Positions 1-6,610 of a stretch of 11,741 nt of DNA are shown here, piece by piece. The notes under the pieces are model-generated. The model did no database searches. It had not been told where the DNA came from and saw only the letters and a program-made list of their open reading frames with translations. Origin of the DNA: CAZHRJ01 sp964534765 (GTDB lineage: Bacteria > Lindowbacteria > 2-12-FULL-62-27); assembly GCA_964534765.1 (NCBI GenBank), contig CAZHRJ010000098.1, forward strand, positions 1-11,741. Reading direction: 5' to 3'. How positions within the stretch are numbered: the stretch's first letter is position 1; every line of letters starts with the position of its first letter. Both the position numbers and the translations under genes were made by a program.

Positions 1-1597
1 GACTCGTAAACGCCGTCGTCCTCGATACCTCGATCGCGTACGTGTCCACTCCCACGCTGTCCGAACTTGTCCACGTCACCAGAAAATTGATCACGCTCGT
101 CTCGTGCCCGGCCGATGGCGTTGACAGTGTCACCGAGTCCACGATCGTGTCCGTCACAAACCCTCTCGTCGCCGAATACGATCCGCTGTTGCCCAGGTCG
201 TCCACCGCCCTCACCCGCCAATAGTACGTGTCATTGTATATTCCCGTCACCGTATCGCTTGTCTGCAATACGTCGATTGTGTCGCTGAACGCCATGCTCG
301 CAAACGTGGACACCCTCGATACCTCGATCGCGTAGCTGTCCACTCCCACGCTATCGCTGACCGCCGACCACGCCACCAAGAAGTTGATCGCTGTCGTCTC
401 GTGGCCGTCCGCCGGCTGGCTCACGCTCACCTGGTTCACGATCGTGTCCGTTATAAACCCTCTCACCGCTCCGAAACTCCCGCTGTTGCCCAGATCGTCT
501 ATCGCTCGCACCCGCCAGTAATACGTGTCGTTGTAGATCCCCGTCACCGTGTCGCTCGTCTGCGCTCCGTCGATTGTGTCGCTGAACGCCATGCTCGCAA
601 ATGTCGATAGCCTCGATACCTCGATCGCGTATGTGTCAATTCCTACGCTGTCGGAACTCGTCCACGTCACCAGAAAATTGATCACGCTCGTCTCATGACC
701 ACCCGGCGGCGTCGACAGCGTCACCGTGTCCACGATGGTGTCCGTCACGAATCCACGAACAAACCCGAAACTCCCGCTGTTGCCCAGATCGTCTATCGCC
801 CTCACCCGCCAGTAGTAGGTGTCGCTGTAGATCCCCGTGACCGTGTCGCTCGTCAGCACTCCGTCGATCGTGTCGCTAAACGCCAGAGTCGTAAACGCCG
901 TCGTCCTCGATACCTCGATCGCGTACGTGTCTATTCCCACACTGTCCGAACTCGTCCACGTCACCAGGAAATTGATCACACTCGTCTCATGACCGTCCGA
1001 CGGCGTCGACAGCGTCACCGAGTCCACTATCGTGTCCGTCACAAACCCTCGCGTCGCCGAATAGCTCCCGCCGTTGCCCAGATCGTCAATCGCCCGCACT
1101 CGCCAGTAGTACGTGTCGTTGTAAATACCCGTCACCGTGTCGCTCGTCTGCAATACGTCGATCGTGTCGCTAAACGCCATGCTCGCAAACGTCGATACCC
1201 TCGATACCTCGATCGCGTAGCTGTCCACTCCCACACTGTCGCCGACCGCGCTCCAGACCACCAGAAAGTTGATTGCCGTTGTCTCGTGGCCATCGGAGGG
1301 TTGGAGGGCTGACACCTGGGCAGCGCTACTGTCGACAACGAGGACGCGGGCGGCGGGAGTGTCGTGTTCCGTGTCGAATCGTTTGTCAATCGCGATAACC
1401 CGCCAGTAGAAAGTGTCCTCGTAGGAGATGGTGACGGTTCCGCTGAAGACGTCGATAGCGGGAACGGTTGGGCTTTCCTGGAAGATCGACGTACAGGCCG
1501 AATTCCGACAGATTTGGAGCGTGAAGGAGTCGTTTGTGGCAGTTCCGGTGAGTCCGGACGACCAGTTGAAGACGATGACAGCATTGGACGTTTCGTG
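1..1597 (-). repeat. Tandem ~294-309 bp coding repeats (FN3-like modules)
   Basis: The codon for the His of each H-E-T motif falls at 1595-1597, 1286-1288, 989-991, 695-697, 401-403 and 104-106, so the periods are 309, 297, 294, 294 and 297 bp, all multiples of three. Whole stretches are nearly identical in DNA, for example those encoding the Y-Y-W-R-V-R-A block. The second and fifth modules share variants (Ala-Trp-Ser or Val-Trp-Ser with Ala-Val, Val-Leu-Gln-Thr, Ser-Tyr-Ser-Ala-Thr). The third and sixth share others (Trp-Thr-Ser-Ser-Asp, Thr-Thr-Ala-Phe-Thr). A three-module block of 885 bp has therefore probably been duplicated as a unit. Confidence 0.9.
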
Positions 1598-1762
1598 GTT
1601 GTTTACCGGGGAAACAAGCTGGAGGGTTTCAGCGAGGGCGGGCAGGGAGGAAGCCAAGAGGACCGTTGCGGTCAGCAGGCCGAGCCTGAGGAGACGGCTG
1701 GGATCCAAGTGCCGGTACGCCGTACGGCGCACCCGACATTGAACCCAGGATCTCAGACGCAT
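1..1762 (-). CDS. Exported fibronectin-III-like repeat protein, 3' end outside the window
   Basis: The reading frame is open on the minus strand from ATG at 1762 to the left edge, giving about 587 residues without a stop. Residues about 23-44 form a signal peptide: Arg-rich start, hydrophobic run, then Leu-Pro-Ala-Leu-Ala before Glu45. The mature part is a chain of ~98-residue FN3-like modules. Each has a conserved G-H-E-T near its start, S-Y-A-I-E-V-S in the middle and Y-Y-W-R-V-R-A-I-D-D-L-G-N late. The His of H-E-T is at residues 56, 159, 258, 356, 454 and 553. The first module is divergent; the others are nearly identical. A secreted or surface structural or binding role is inferred from the modules; no catalytic domain is visible. 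The start is uncertain: ATG 1822 is also in frame, and TTG at 1708 would give a shorter, more typical signal peptide. None has a good SD. A sigma-54 promoter candidate lies about 270 nt upstream. Confidence 0.85.
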   Translation of the reverse strand, partial: MRLRSWVQCRVRRTAYRHLDPSRLLRLGLLTATVLLASSLPALAETLQLVSPVNNHETSNAVIVFNWSSGLTGTATNDSFTLQICRNSACTSIFQESPTVPAIDVFSGTVTISYEDTFYWRVIAIDKRFDTEHDTPAARVLVVDSSAAQVSALQPSDGHETTAINFLVVWSAVGDSVGVDSYAIEVSRVSTFASMAFSDTIDVLQTSDTVTGIYNDTYYWRVRAIDDLGNGGSYSATRGFVTDTIVDSVTLSTPSDGHETSVINFLVTWTSSDSVGIDTYAIEVSRTTAFTTLAFSDTIDGVLTSDTVTGIYSDTYYWRVRAIDDLGNSGSFGFVRGFVTDTIVDTVTLSTPPGGHETSVINFLVTWTSSDSVGIDTYAIEVSRLSTFASMAFSDTIDGAQTSDTVTGIYNDTYYWRVRAIDDLGNSGSFGAVRGFITDTIVNQVSVSQPADGHETTAINFLVAWSAVSDSVGVDSYAIEVSRVSTFASMAFSDTIDVLQTSDTVTGIYNDTYYWRVRAVDDLGNSGSYSATRGFVTDTIVDSVTLSTPSAGHETSVINFLVTWTSSDSVGVDTYAIEVSRTTAFTS

Positions 1763-2027
1763 TCCAAGTCTCTGATTTAGATCACTTCCGAATCGACTTC
1801 GGTGATATCCAACGGTATCCATGAGTCAAGAACGAACTGTCCAGCCACCGAGAATCCGACCCGAATCCTTGCTTCCAGCCGATTAGCCTGGCTCTGTCCT
1901 TTCTGACGTAACCCCTTTTTCGAAACCACCTCGACGCCCTCGTTATGCCTTTAAAGCCAGAAACCGCTGCTATGAACTGCTATTATAAGGACCGTATCGA
2001 CCACCAATTTTCAGACCATTAATTGTA

Positions 2028-2043
2028 TGCAAAATACGTACCT
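2028..2043 (-). promoter_or_regulatory. Candidate sigma-54 (-24/-12) promoter for the repeat-protein gene
   Basis: On the minus strand this reads AGGTACGTATTTTGCA. Against the sigma-54 consensus TGGYACGNNNNTTGCW it keeps the invariant GG and GC with exactly 10 nt between them, plus ACG and the full TTGCA. Only the first T is wrong. It points toward the repeat-protein gene, with an expected start near 2016 and a leader of about 200-250 nt. It lies downstream of a gene for a sigma-54 activator, which supports the reading. It was found by eye, without a genome-wide background estimate. Confidence 0.5.
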
Positions 2044-2116
2044 GTCAGAAGTTATAGGTAACAACCCCCATGATTCTGACCCAAAAAAGGGGTAGAGTTA
2101 AGATCATAATTGTTTG

Positions 2117-2133
2117 ATATTCAGAATATTCAG
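2117..2133. promoter_or_regulatory. Dyad and short tandem repeat, possible activator site
   Basis: ATATTC-A-GAATAT (2117-2129) is a perfect 6-bp-arm dyad. ATATTCAG also occurs twice in tandem (2117-2124 and 2126-2133), and GAATATTC (2124-2131) is itself a palindrome. The site lies about 75-90 bp upstream of the candidate sigma-54 promoter, the usual place for an enhancer-like site bound by a Fis-HTH activator. AT-rich dyads can arise by chance, so binding is inferred only. Confidence 0.3.
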
Positions 2134-2140
2134 GATATAA

Positions 2141-2169
2141 ATTATATGCAAAAAGAAACGTCTTGTGGA
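2141..2169 (-). promoter_or_regulatory. Possible sigma-70-type promoter
   Basis: On the minus strand a perfect TATAAT (2146-2141) is preceded, 17 nt upstream, by TCCACA (2169-2164), a 4/6 match to TTGACA. A second copy of the surrounding 13-bp element carries TACAAT at 2027-2022, with CTGACA 15 nt upstream. These could give basal transcription of the repeat-protein gene. The AT-rich background makes chance matches likely. Confidence 0.3.
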
Positions 2170-2391
2170 TATCATATGGACTGTCTAAGCACCTCAAAAC
2201 TGAGAGAAATATCTCAATTCACTGGAAATCAAGAGAATTACTCCATCATCCGGCGAAGGTGAAACACCGCGAGACGCGCAGTTAGTGTTGACGCATCCAA
2301 TTGCCAGAGATTTCATGGGGGTGCGGAGCGACACACAGGGAAACATCCGTGTCAGCTCTGCGGATCATAAAACAGCGTTGCAGTGTTTAGA

Positions 2392-3642
2392 TTAGAGCAG
2401 AGAGTATTTCTTCATACGGAAGCGGAGGGTATCGCGGCGGATGCCAAGGAGCCTGGCGGCCTCGGACTGGTTACCGCCCGCTTTTCCAAGGGCAGCGGCG
2501 ATTTTTGTTTTTTCAAGTTGCGCCAGCTGACCGTCGAGGTCGGCAAGGTCATGGGCATTCATATATCCCCCCCCTATTGGATTATGGCCATCCGATCGGC
2601 CGGTGTCTCCCATGATGGACTGAGGCGTATTCTGTGAGGAAACAGGGGTGGGGGACATATCATGGACCTGATCCGGGGTGGCCGGATCGGCGCCGGAGCG
2701 TGCCGAGTTGCCAGCGGGAAGCCGCTGGACGCCGGTGATGATTTCAATGGGCAATTCCTCGGGACAGATCAAGCCGTCCTCCCGGAGGATGATCATTCGT
2801 TCGATGGTATTTCGAAGTTCCCGGACATTGCCGGGCCATGCGTAAGCCAGGAGAATTTTTTTGGTGTCTTCGGTGATGCCGGCGACACGGCGGCCCATTT
2901 CGCGGTTGAAGTGGTCAATGAAGTATTGTGTCAGTGCGACGAGATCCTCAGGTCTTTCCCGGACTGGAGGGACTTCGATGGGAAACACACTGATCCGATA
3001 GAACAGATCTTCCCGGAATCGGCCCGCGTCGACATACTTTTTGAGGCTTCGATGCGTGGACGCCAGGAGGCGGACATCAACGCCGACTTCGGATTCACCG
3101 CCTACCCGCCGGAATGATTTTTCCTGTAGAACGCGCAAGAATTTGGCCTGGAGGGACAGATCGAGTTCGGCGATCTCATCGAGAAGAAGCGTTCCCCCAT
3201 GGGACTGCTCGAAGAGGCCGCGGTGGCGCTGATAGGCGCCGGTGAAAGCGCCACGCTCATAGCCGAATAATTCAACCTCCATGAGCGACCCCGGGAAGGA
3301 GGAACAGTTCACAGCGATAAAGGGCTTGGTACGCCGGGGGCTCAGCTCATGGATCAGCCGGGCAACAACCTCTTTACCGCTTCCCGACTCGCCCATGATC
3401 AGCACAGTCGTATCCGCCCTGGCCACTTGCCTGGCCCTGTCATAAACCATCCGCATCTTGGGACTGGCAAAGATATATTTTGACCGGCCGACCGTTGACG
3501 CTGACGGATCCAACAGCACTTTTTGATCCAGCGGGACAGGCAGCTTCACAGGCGGTTCAGTCGATGTGGCCGGAGGCGGCGGCTTGGCTGAATCCTTTCC
3601 CCCAGACGGGACATCCCCCGCCCTTTGAGATTTTTTTCTCAT
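2392..3642 (-). CDS. Sigma-54-dependent transcriptional activator (AAA+ and Fis-type HTH)
   Basis: This is a bacterial enhancer-binding protein of the NtrC family, which uses ATP to open sigma-54 promoters. Counting from ATG at 3642 (416 residues): Walker A GESGSGKE 84-91, the sigma-54 contact loop GAFTGA 131-136, Walker B GGTLLLDEI 149-157, arginine-finger region FREDLFYR 209-216, WPGNVREL 269-276, and a Fis-type HTH at about 390-413 ending the protein. The N-terminal ~50 residues are Pro/Lys-rich and contain no receiver, GAF or PAS domain, so it may be constitutively competent or controlled by a partner protein. About 85 residues of low-complexity linker separate the AAA+ and HTH parts. An in-frame TTG at 3663 would add seven residues; neither start has an SD. 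The downstream repeat-protein gene with its sigma-54-like promoter is a natural target. Confidence 0.93.
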   Translation of the reverse strand: MRKKSQRAGDVPSGGKDSAKPPPPATSTEPPVKLPVPLDQKVLLDPSASTVGRSKYIFASPKMRMVYDRARQVARADTTVLIMGESGSGKEVVARLIHELSPRRTKPFIAVNCSSFPGSLMEVELFGYERGAFTGAYQRHRGLFEQSHGGTLLLDEIAELDLSLQAKFLRVLQEKSFRRVGGESEVGVDVRLLASTHRSLKKYVDAGRFREDLFYRISVFPIEVPPVRERPEDLVALTQYFIDHFNREMGRRVAGITEDTKKILLAYAWPGNVRELRNTIERMIILREDGLICPEELPIEIITGVQRLPAGNSARSGADPATPDQVHDMSPTPVSSQNTPQSIMGDTGRSDGHNPIGGGYMNAHDLADLDGQLAQLEKTKIAAALGKAGGNQSEAARLLGIRRDTLRFRMKKYSLL

Positions 3643-3694
3643 GAAAAATTTACCGAGAGGCAATGAAAAATTTTGATGTGGCCCATATGTGAAA

Positions 3695-3723
3695 ATATTA
3701 GCAGGCCAGAAGGAAAAATGGAA
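3695..3723 (-). promoter_or_regulatory. Possible promoter of the sigma-54 activator gene
   Basis: In the 104-nt gap between the tyrS stop and the activator start, the minus strand has TAATAT (3700-3695; 5/6 to a -10 box). It follows TTCCAT (3723-3718; weak -35) by 17 nt. This would allow transcription of the activator independently of the upstream operon. No terminator hairpin with a T-run is visible in the gap, so read-through from tyrS is also possible. Confidence 0.3.
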
Positions 3724-3746
3724 GACTGATCGACCGACCGCAGAGA

Positions 3747-4937
3747 CTAAATAATTCGAATCCGAATAAATCGGCGCTTTCCGACTTTGATCACATCCCC
3801 ATCGACCGCATGGACTGACGTCTTATCCTCCTGACGAATTCCGTTCATGTAGACCGCCCCCTGCTCAATCATACGTCTGGCCTCGCCCTTGGAGGGAACC
3901 AATCCCGTCTTGACGAGCAGTGTCGGCAAATCTCCAGTGTCAGACGGCGTCAGCCGCACTTCCTGGATATCGGCCGGCGCCTCTTTCTGAACAATCACAC
4001 TCCGGAAATGAGACTCGGCGTGGTCGGCGGCCGGGGGGTCGTGAAAAAAAGAAACCATCCGACGCGCAAGTTCCGCCTTAACGTCTCTCGGATTTTCCGA
4101 GCCGGTCTGGCACCGTTCTCGAGCGCTTTGGATTTCGTCCCGCGGCCGGTCGGTGAGGAGGATCCAGTAATCCCAGAGGGCGTCGTCCGGGATGGACATG
4201 ATTTTCCCGTAAATATTTTCAGGCGAATCCCTGAACGCTATATAATTTCCGCAGGTTTTGCTCATCTTCTGTTTTCCGTCCGTCCCCACAAGAAGTGGCA
4301 GTGTCAGGATGACCTGTGGGATCATCCGGGCCTTTTCCTGTAGGTCGCGGCCGACGAGGAGATTGAATTTTTGATCTCCGCCGCCGATTTCGACATCGGC
4401 GCGGACCATGACGGAGTCGTAGCCCTGCATAAGCGGGTAGAGGAATTCATGGAGGAACACATCTCCCCCGGATTCGACCCGATCATGAAAATCGCGCCGA
4501 TGGATGACCTGGGCGATGGTTTGCTGCGCGGCCAGGCGGAGGACATCGGCGAAATTCATTTTGGAGAACCAGTCGCTGTTGCGGACGATTTCGGTTTTAT
4601 TCCGATCAAGGACCAAAAAGACCTGGTCCATATAGGTCTTCGCATTGGCATCGATGGCGCCGGAGTCCAGCGGAGGTCTTGCGGAGTTTCGACCGGACGG
4701 ATCCCCCACGCGGGCGGTGAAATCTCCGATAATGAATACGACCGTATGGCCGAGATCCTGAAACTGGCGGAGTTTTCGAAGGACCACGAGATGTCCGAAG
4801 TGGAGATCCGGGGCCGTCGGGTCGGCGCCGAACTTGACGCGTAGCGGTCCCGCGGCCGCGCGACGGAGAAGTTCGCCTTCGGGGAGAGTTTCGAGCGCCC
4901 CGCGCAGGAGGATGGAGACATCTGTAGCGCGTGTCAC
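3747..4937 (-). CDS. tyrS: Tyrosyl-tRNA synthetase
   Basis: This enzyme attaches tyrosine to tRNA-Tyr in the cytoplasm. From GTG at 4937 it has 396 residues. It is a class I synthetase with the HIGH-type motif HFGH (46-49, after K-F-G-A-D-P-T-A-P-D-L), the KMSKS-type motif KMSKT (224-228), the tyrosine-site block GGGDQKFNLLVGRDLQ (about 185-200), and a C-terminal S4 RNA-binding domain (last ~65 residues). The pattern fits the TyrZ-like branch. The frame is open back to a GTG at 5006, but that start would overlap the upstream gene and add non-conserved sequence. GTG 4937 sits 10 nt after the upstream stop and gives a family-typical N-terminus. It is the last gene of the tightly spaced minus-strand run. 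All key motifs are intact. Confidence 0.97.
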   Translation of the reverse strand: MTRATDVSILLRGALETLPEGELLRRAAAGPLRVKFGADPTAPDLHFGHLVVLRKLRQFQDLGHTVVFIIGDFTARVGDPSGRNSARPPLDSGAIDANAKTYMDQVFLVLDRNKTEIVRNSDWFSKMNFADVLRLAAQQTIAQVIHRRDFHDRVESGGDVFLHEFLYPLMQGYDSVMVRADVEIGGGDQKFNLLVGRDLQEKARMIPQVILTLPLLVGTDGKQKMSKTCGNYIAFRDSPENIYGKIMSIPDDALWDYWILLTDRPRDEIQSARERCQTGSENPRDVKAELARRMVSFFHDPPAADHAESHFRSVIVQKEAPADIQEVRLTPSDTGDLPTLLVKTGLVPSKGEARRMIEQGAVYMNGIRQEDKTSVHAVDGDVIKVGKRRFIRIRII

Positions 4938-4947
4938 GGCAGGCGAA

Positions 4948-5415
4948 TCAACCCCAGAGACGGTTGACGATACCGACGACCTGCATGCACGTCTCGATGA
5001 CCTCACCCAGAAAGGCGTGCGGGTCCCGGGCCAGAAGGTCGGGCGAGAGAGGTTCGTGCAATTTGAGATGGAGTTTGTTGAGGGTGACGAAGAGATCGTC
5101 GGGCATGGATCCGGAGGCGTTTTCGCGGGCCATGTGGATGCAGTGAAGAATGGAGCTGGGACAGTGCTCCTCGAAAACGAAGAACGCGATCACCTCTTTG
5201 GAGGAGACATCGCCGCCGTGCCGACGGACGAATTCACTATAGACACCGAAGGATTTGAGCATGCTCTCCCATTCGAAAACCTCGCGGGGCGAACCATCGG
5301 CGCGGTCGGACGCGTGGAGGAGTTTCTGATCCAGGAGCCGCGCGACAACCTCGGCCCGCTCCAGATATTTTCCCGTCCAGAACACCCGGTAACTCGAACT
5401 GATCGGCAGTGCCAT
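4948..5415 (-). CDS. Half-length alpha-E (DUF403) domain protein
   Basis: This is a 155-residue protein of the alpha-E family, a helical domain of unknown biochemical role. The family is usually linked to circularly permuted ATP-grasp and transglutaminase-like proteins in predicted peptide-modification clusters. Family features seen: the N-terminal Y-R-V-F-W-T-G-K-Y-L-E-R-A-E followed by A-R-L-L-D (residues 9-29), a middle F-F-V-F-E-E-H-C-P-S-S-I-L block, then M-A-R-E-N-A-S-G. Family members usually run to about 310 residues, with a second Y-L-E-R-A-like half; here the protein stops after the first half. The DNA beyond the stop is tyrS, so there is no frameshifted remainder. ATG at 5415 lies 7 nt after the coaX stop and the TGA is 10 nt before the tyrS start, so it belongs to this operon. 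No ATP-grasp partner is in the window. Confidence 0.8.
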   Translation of the reverse strand: MALPISSSYRVFWTGKYLERAEVVARLLDQKLLHASDRADGSPREVFEWESMLKSFGVYSEFVRRHGGDVSSKEVIAFFVFEEHCPSSILHCIHMARENASGSMPDDLFVTLNKLHLKLHEPLSPDLLARDPHAFLGEVIETCMQVVGIVNRLWG

Positions 5416-5422
5416 GTCGCGC

Positions 5423-6217
5423 CTACGCTACTTGTCCGCGGTCAAACTTGTCAAACAGGAATTTGATTCCTTTCAAGGTCAATTCGACGTCGACGGCGAG
5501 GAATCCGCCGACCGCGGGGCAGACCAGAGGCGCAAGTCCCCCGGTGCCGACATGGATCGCCGGGCCGATTTCGCCGTCCAACTCCTTCAATATTTCCCGC
5601 ACCGCTCCGACGATTCCGAAATACAGTCCGGACCGAATGCTGCCCGGAGTGTCCTTGCCGACCGCCGCCGATACGGCGGAAAACTCGATGTGGGGCAGTT
5701 GGGCCGTCTTTTCAAAGAGAGACCGCGCCGAGAGTTCAACGCCGGGATGAATCACCCCGCCGAGGTAGACGCCTGCGGGGGAAACGCAGTCGAAGGTGGT
5801 GGCGGTGCCGAAATCGACAATGATTTTAGTGCGGCCTTTGGGAAAGAGGGCATGAGCGGCGGCGGCGTTGGCGATGCGGTCCGCGCCGACCGAAGACGCC
5901 GGCCGATAATCGACGGGGACGAGGGCACGCACACGTGGATCGTTCAGATCGACCAGTTTCGAGACGCGTCTCAAAACTGCCTCCCGGATCGCGCCGCTGG
6001 CACCCGGGACGACGGACGCCATCGCCACGGCCGACACGCGCGCCATGCTGAATCCCTTCTGATGGAGGAGCGATTCGATCATCGATTCGACCTCGTCGGC
6101 GGTCCGGCGCGCGGTGACGGCTCGCGCCGAGGCGAGGAGTTTTGTGCGGTCGAACACGCCGAGCGTGATATTGGTATTGCCGACATCGATCGCCAGGAGG
6201 TGTTTGGATTTTTTCAT
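5423..6217 (-). CDS. coaX: Type III pantothenate kinase
   Basis: CoaX phosphorylates pantothenate, the first step of coenzyme A synthesis. Type III enzymes belong to the ASKHA fold and usually need a monovalent cation. The 264 residues match the family length. Visible motifs are the phosphate-binding D-V-G-N-T-N (11-16), GADR (111-114), DFGTATTFD (135-143), GGVIHPG (153-159) and the late GTGGLAP (225-230 region). ATG at 6217 overlaps the yraN stop as ATGA, implying translational coupling. The TAG stop is 7 nt before the alpha-E gene. Nothing is missing or unusual. Confidence 0.97.
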   Translation of the reverse strand: MKKSKHLLAIDVGNTNITLGVFDRTKLLASARAVTARRTADEVESMIESLLHQKGFSMARVSAVAMASVVPGASGAIREAVLRRVSKLVDLNDPRVRALVPVDYRPASSVGADRIANAAAAHALFPKGRTKIIVDFGTATTFDCVSPAGVYLGGVIHPGVELSARSLFEKTAQLPHIEFSAVSAAVGKDTPGSIRSGLYFGIVGAVREILKELDGEIGPAIHVGTGGLAPLVCPAVGGFLAVDVELTLKGIKFLFDKFDRGQVA

Positions 6218-6588
6218 ATCCGGCCGTTTTCGGAGAGGACGTTTTCAAAGTGTCGGATGTCCGGCCGGTCGGGAGGGCCAAGGATGGCGATGAAGTCGAA
6301 CCGGATGTCGCGATCGGCGCCGAATTGAGCGGCGGCGAATCGGCCGGCGCGCCACCACTTGCGGCGCTTGGCCGCCGTCAGGGACGACTCGACGGAATCG
6401 AAGGATTCATTCTTTCGATATTTGACTTCCACCAGGAGCAGTCTCCGGCCGTCATCCGCGATCACGTCGATTTCGCCAAACCGAGTGCGGAAATTCCGCG
6501 CCAGAATCCTGAATCCCCTGGCGGTCAGGAAATCCGCCGCGGCCGATTCGGCCCAGGCGCCCAGTCGCGCCGCAGGACCGGGACTCAC
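6214..6588 (-). CDS. yraN: UPF0102 (YraN family) endonuclease-like protein
   Basis: This is a small 124-residue protein of the YraN/UPF0102 family, which has a restriction-endonuclease-like fold and is thought to act on nucleic acids; its precise role is unsettled. The signature is present: LG-A-W-A-E near the start (Glu14), R-N-F-R-T-R-F-GEID (GEID 38-41) and VEVKYR (53-58), the latter two carrying the usual Asp/Glu/Lys nuclease-site residues. The start is GTG at 6588, 22 nt after the stop of the upstream HD-GYP gene, with no SD; this start places the conserved L-G-x-W-x-E block normally. Its TGA overlaps the coaX ATG. Confidence 0.9.
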   Translation of the reverse strand: MSPGPAARLGAWAESAAADFLTARGFRILARNFRTRFGEIDVIADDGRRLLLVEVKYRKNESFDSVESSLTAAKRRKWWRAGRFAAAQFGADRDIRFDFIAILGPPDRPDIRHFENVLSENGRI

Positions 6589-6610
6589 GGGAGCCGGGCG
6601 AAAATCGGGA

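Larger units (their letters stand above)
1763..2391. other. AT-rich intergenic regulatory region
   Basis: No convincing gene was found here on either strand. The centre, about 1980-2220, is clearly AT-rich against the GC-rich genes on both sides. It holds a sigma-54-type promoter candidate (2028-2043, minus), a 13-bp direct repeat ATT(G/A)TATGCAAAA at 2022-2034 and 2141-2153, a dyad with short tandem repeats at 2117-2133, and weak stem-loops (TGAGA/TCTCA at 2201-2216; TAAC..CCCC with GGGG..GTTA at 2059-2100). Just after the sigma-54 regulator stop, on the minus strand, there is only a weak ATCCG/CGGAT pairing and no T-run, so no classical terminator was seen. The region most likely serves as promoter and leader for the repeat-protein gene. 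Confidence 0.6.

Noticed and set aside
695..1312. Arg/His-rich 205-residue plus-strand reading frame
   Set aside because: It is the antisense shadow of the FN3-repeat gene. Its own repetition follows the 294-bp coding period, and the minus frame has a signal peptide and a domain pattern.
1..1600. Regular repeats as a possible CRISPR array
   Set aside because: The repeat unit is about 295 bp, in frame and coding, with no short repeat/spacer structure.
2059..2100. TAAC..CCCC / GGGG..GTTA pairing as a terminator
   Set aside because: The stem is interrupted, the loop is long and no T-run follows it in the right place. At most it is a weak structure.
2145..2165. Second TTTTTGCATA copy as another sigma-54 promoter
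   Set aside because: The GG required 10 nt upstream of the GC is absent (AC instead).
4938..5006. Upstream GTG (5006) as the tyrS start
   Set aside because: It would overlap the alpha-E gene by about 60 nt and add 23 residues that look unlike any TyrS N-terminus. GTG 4937 fits better.
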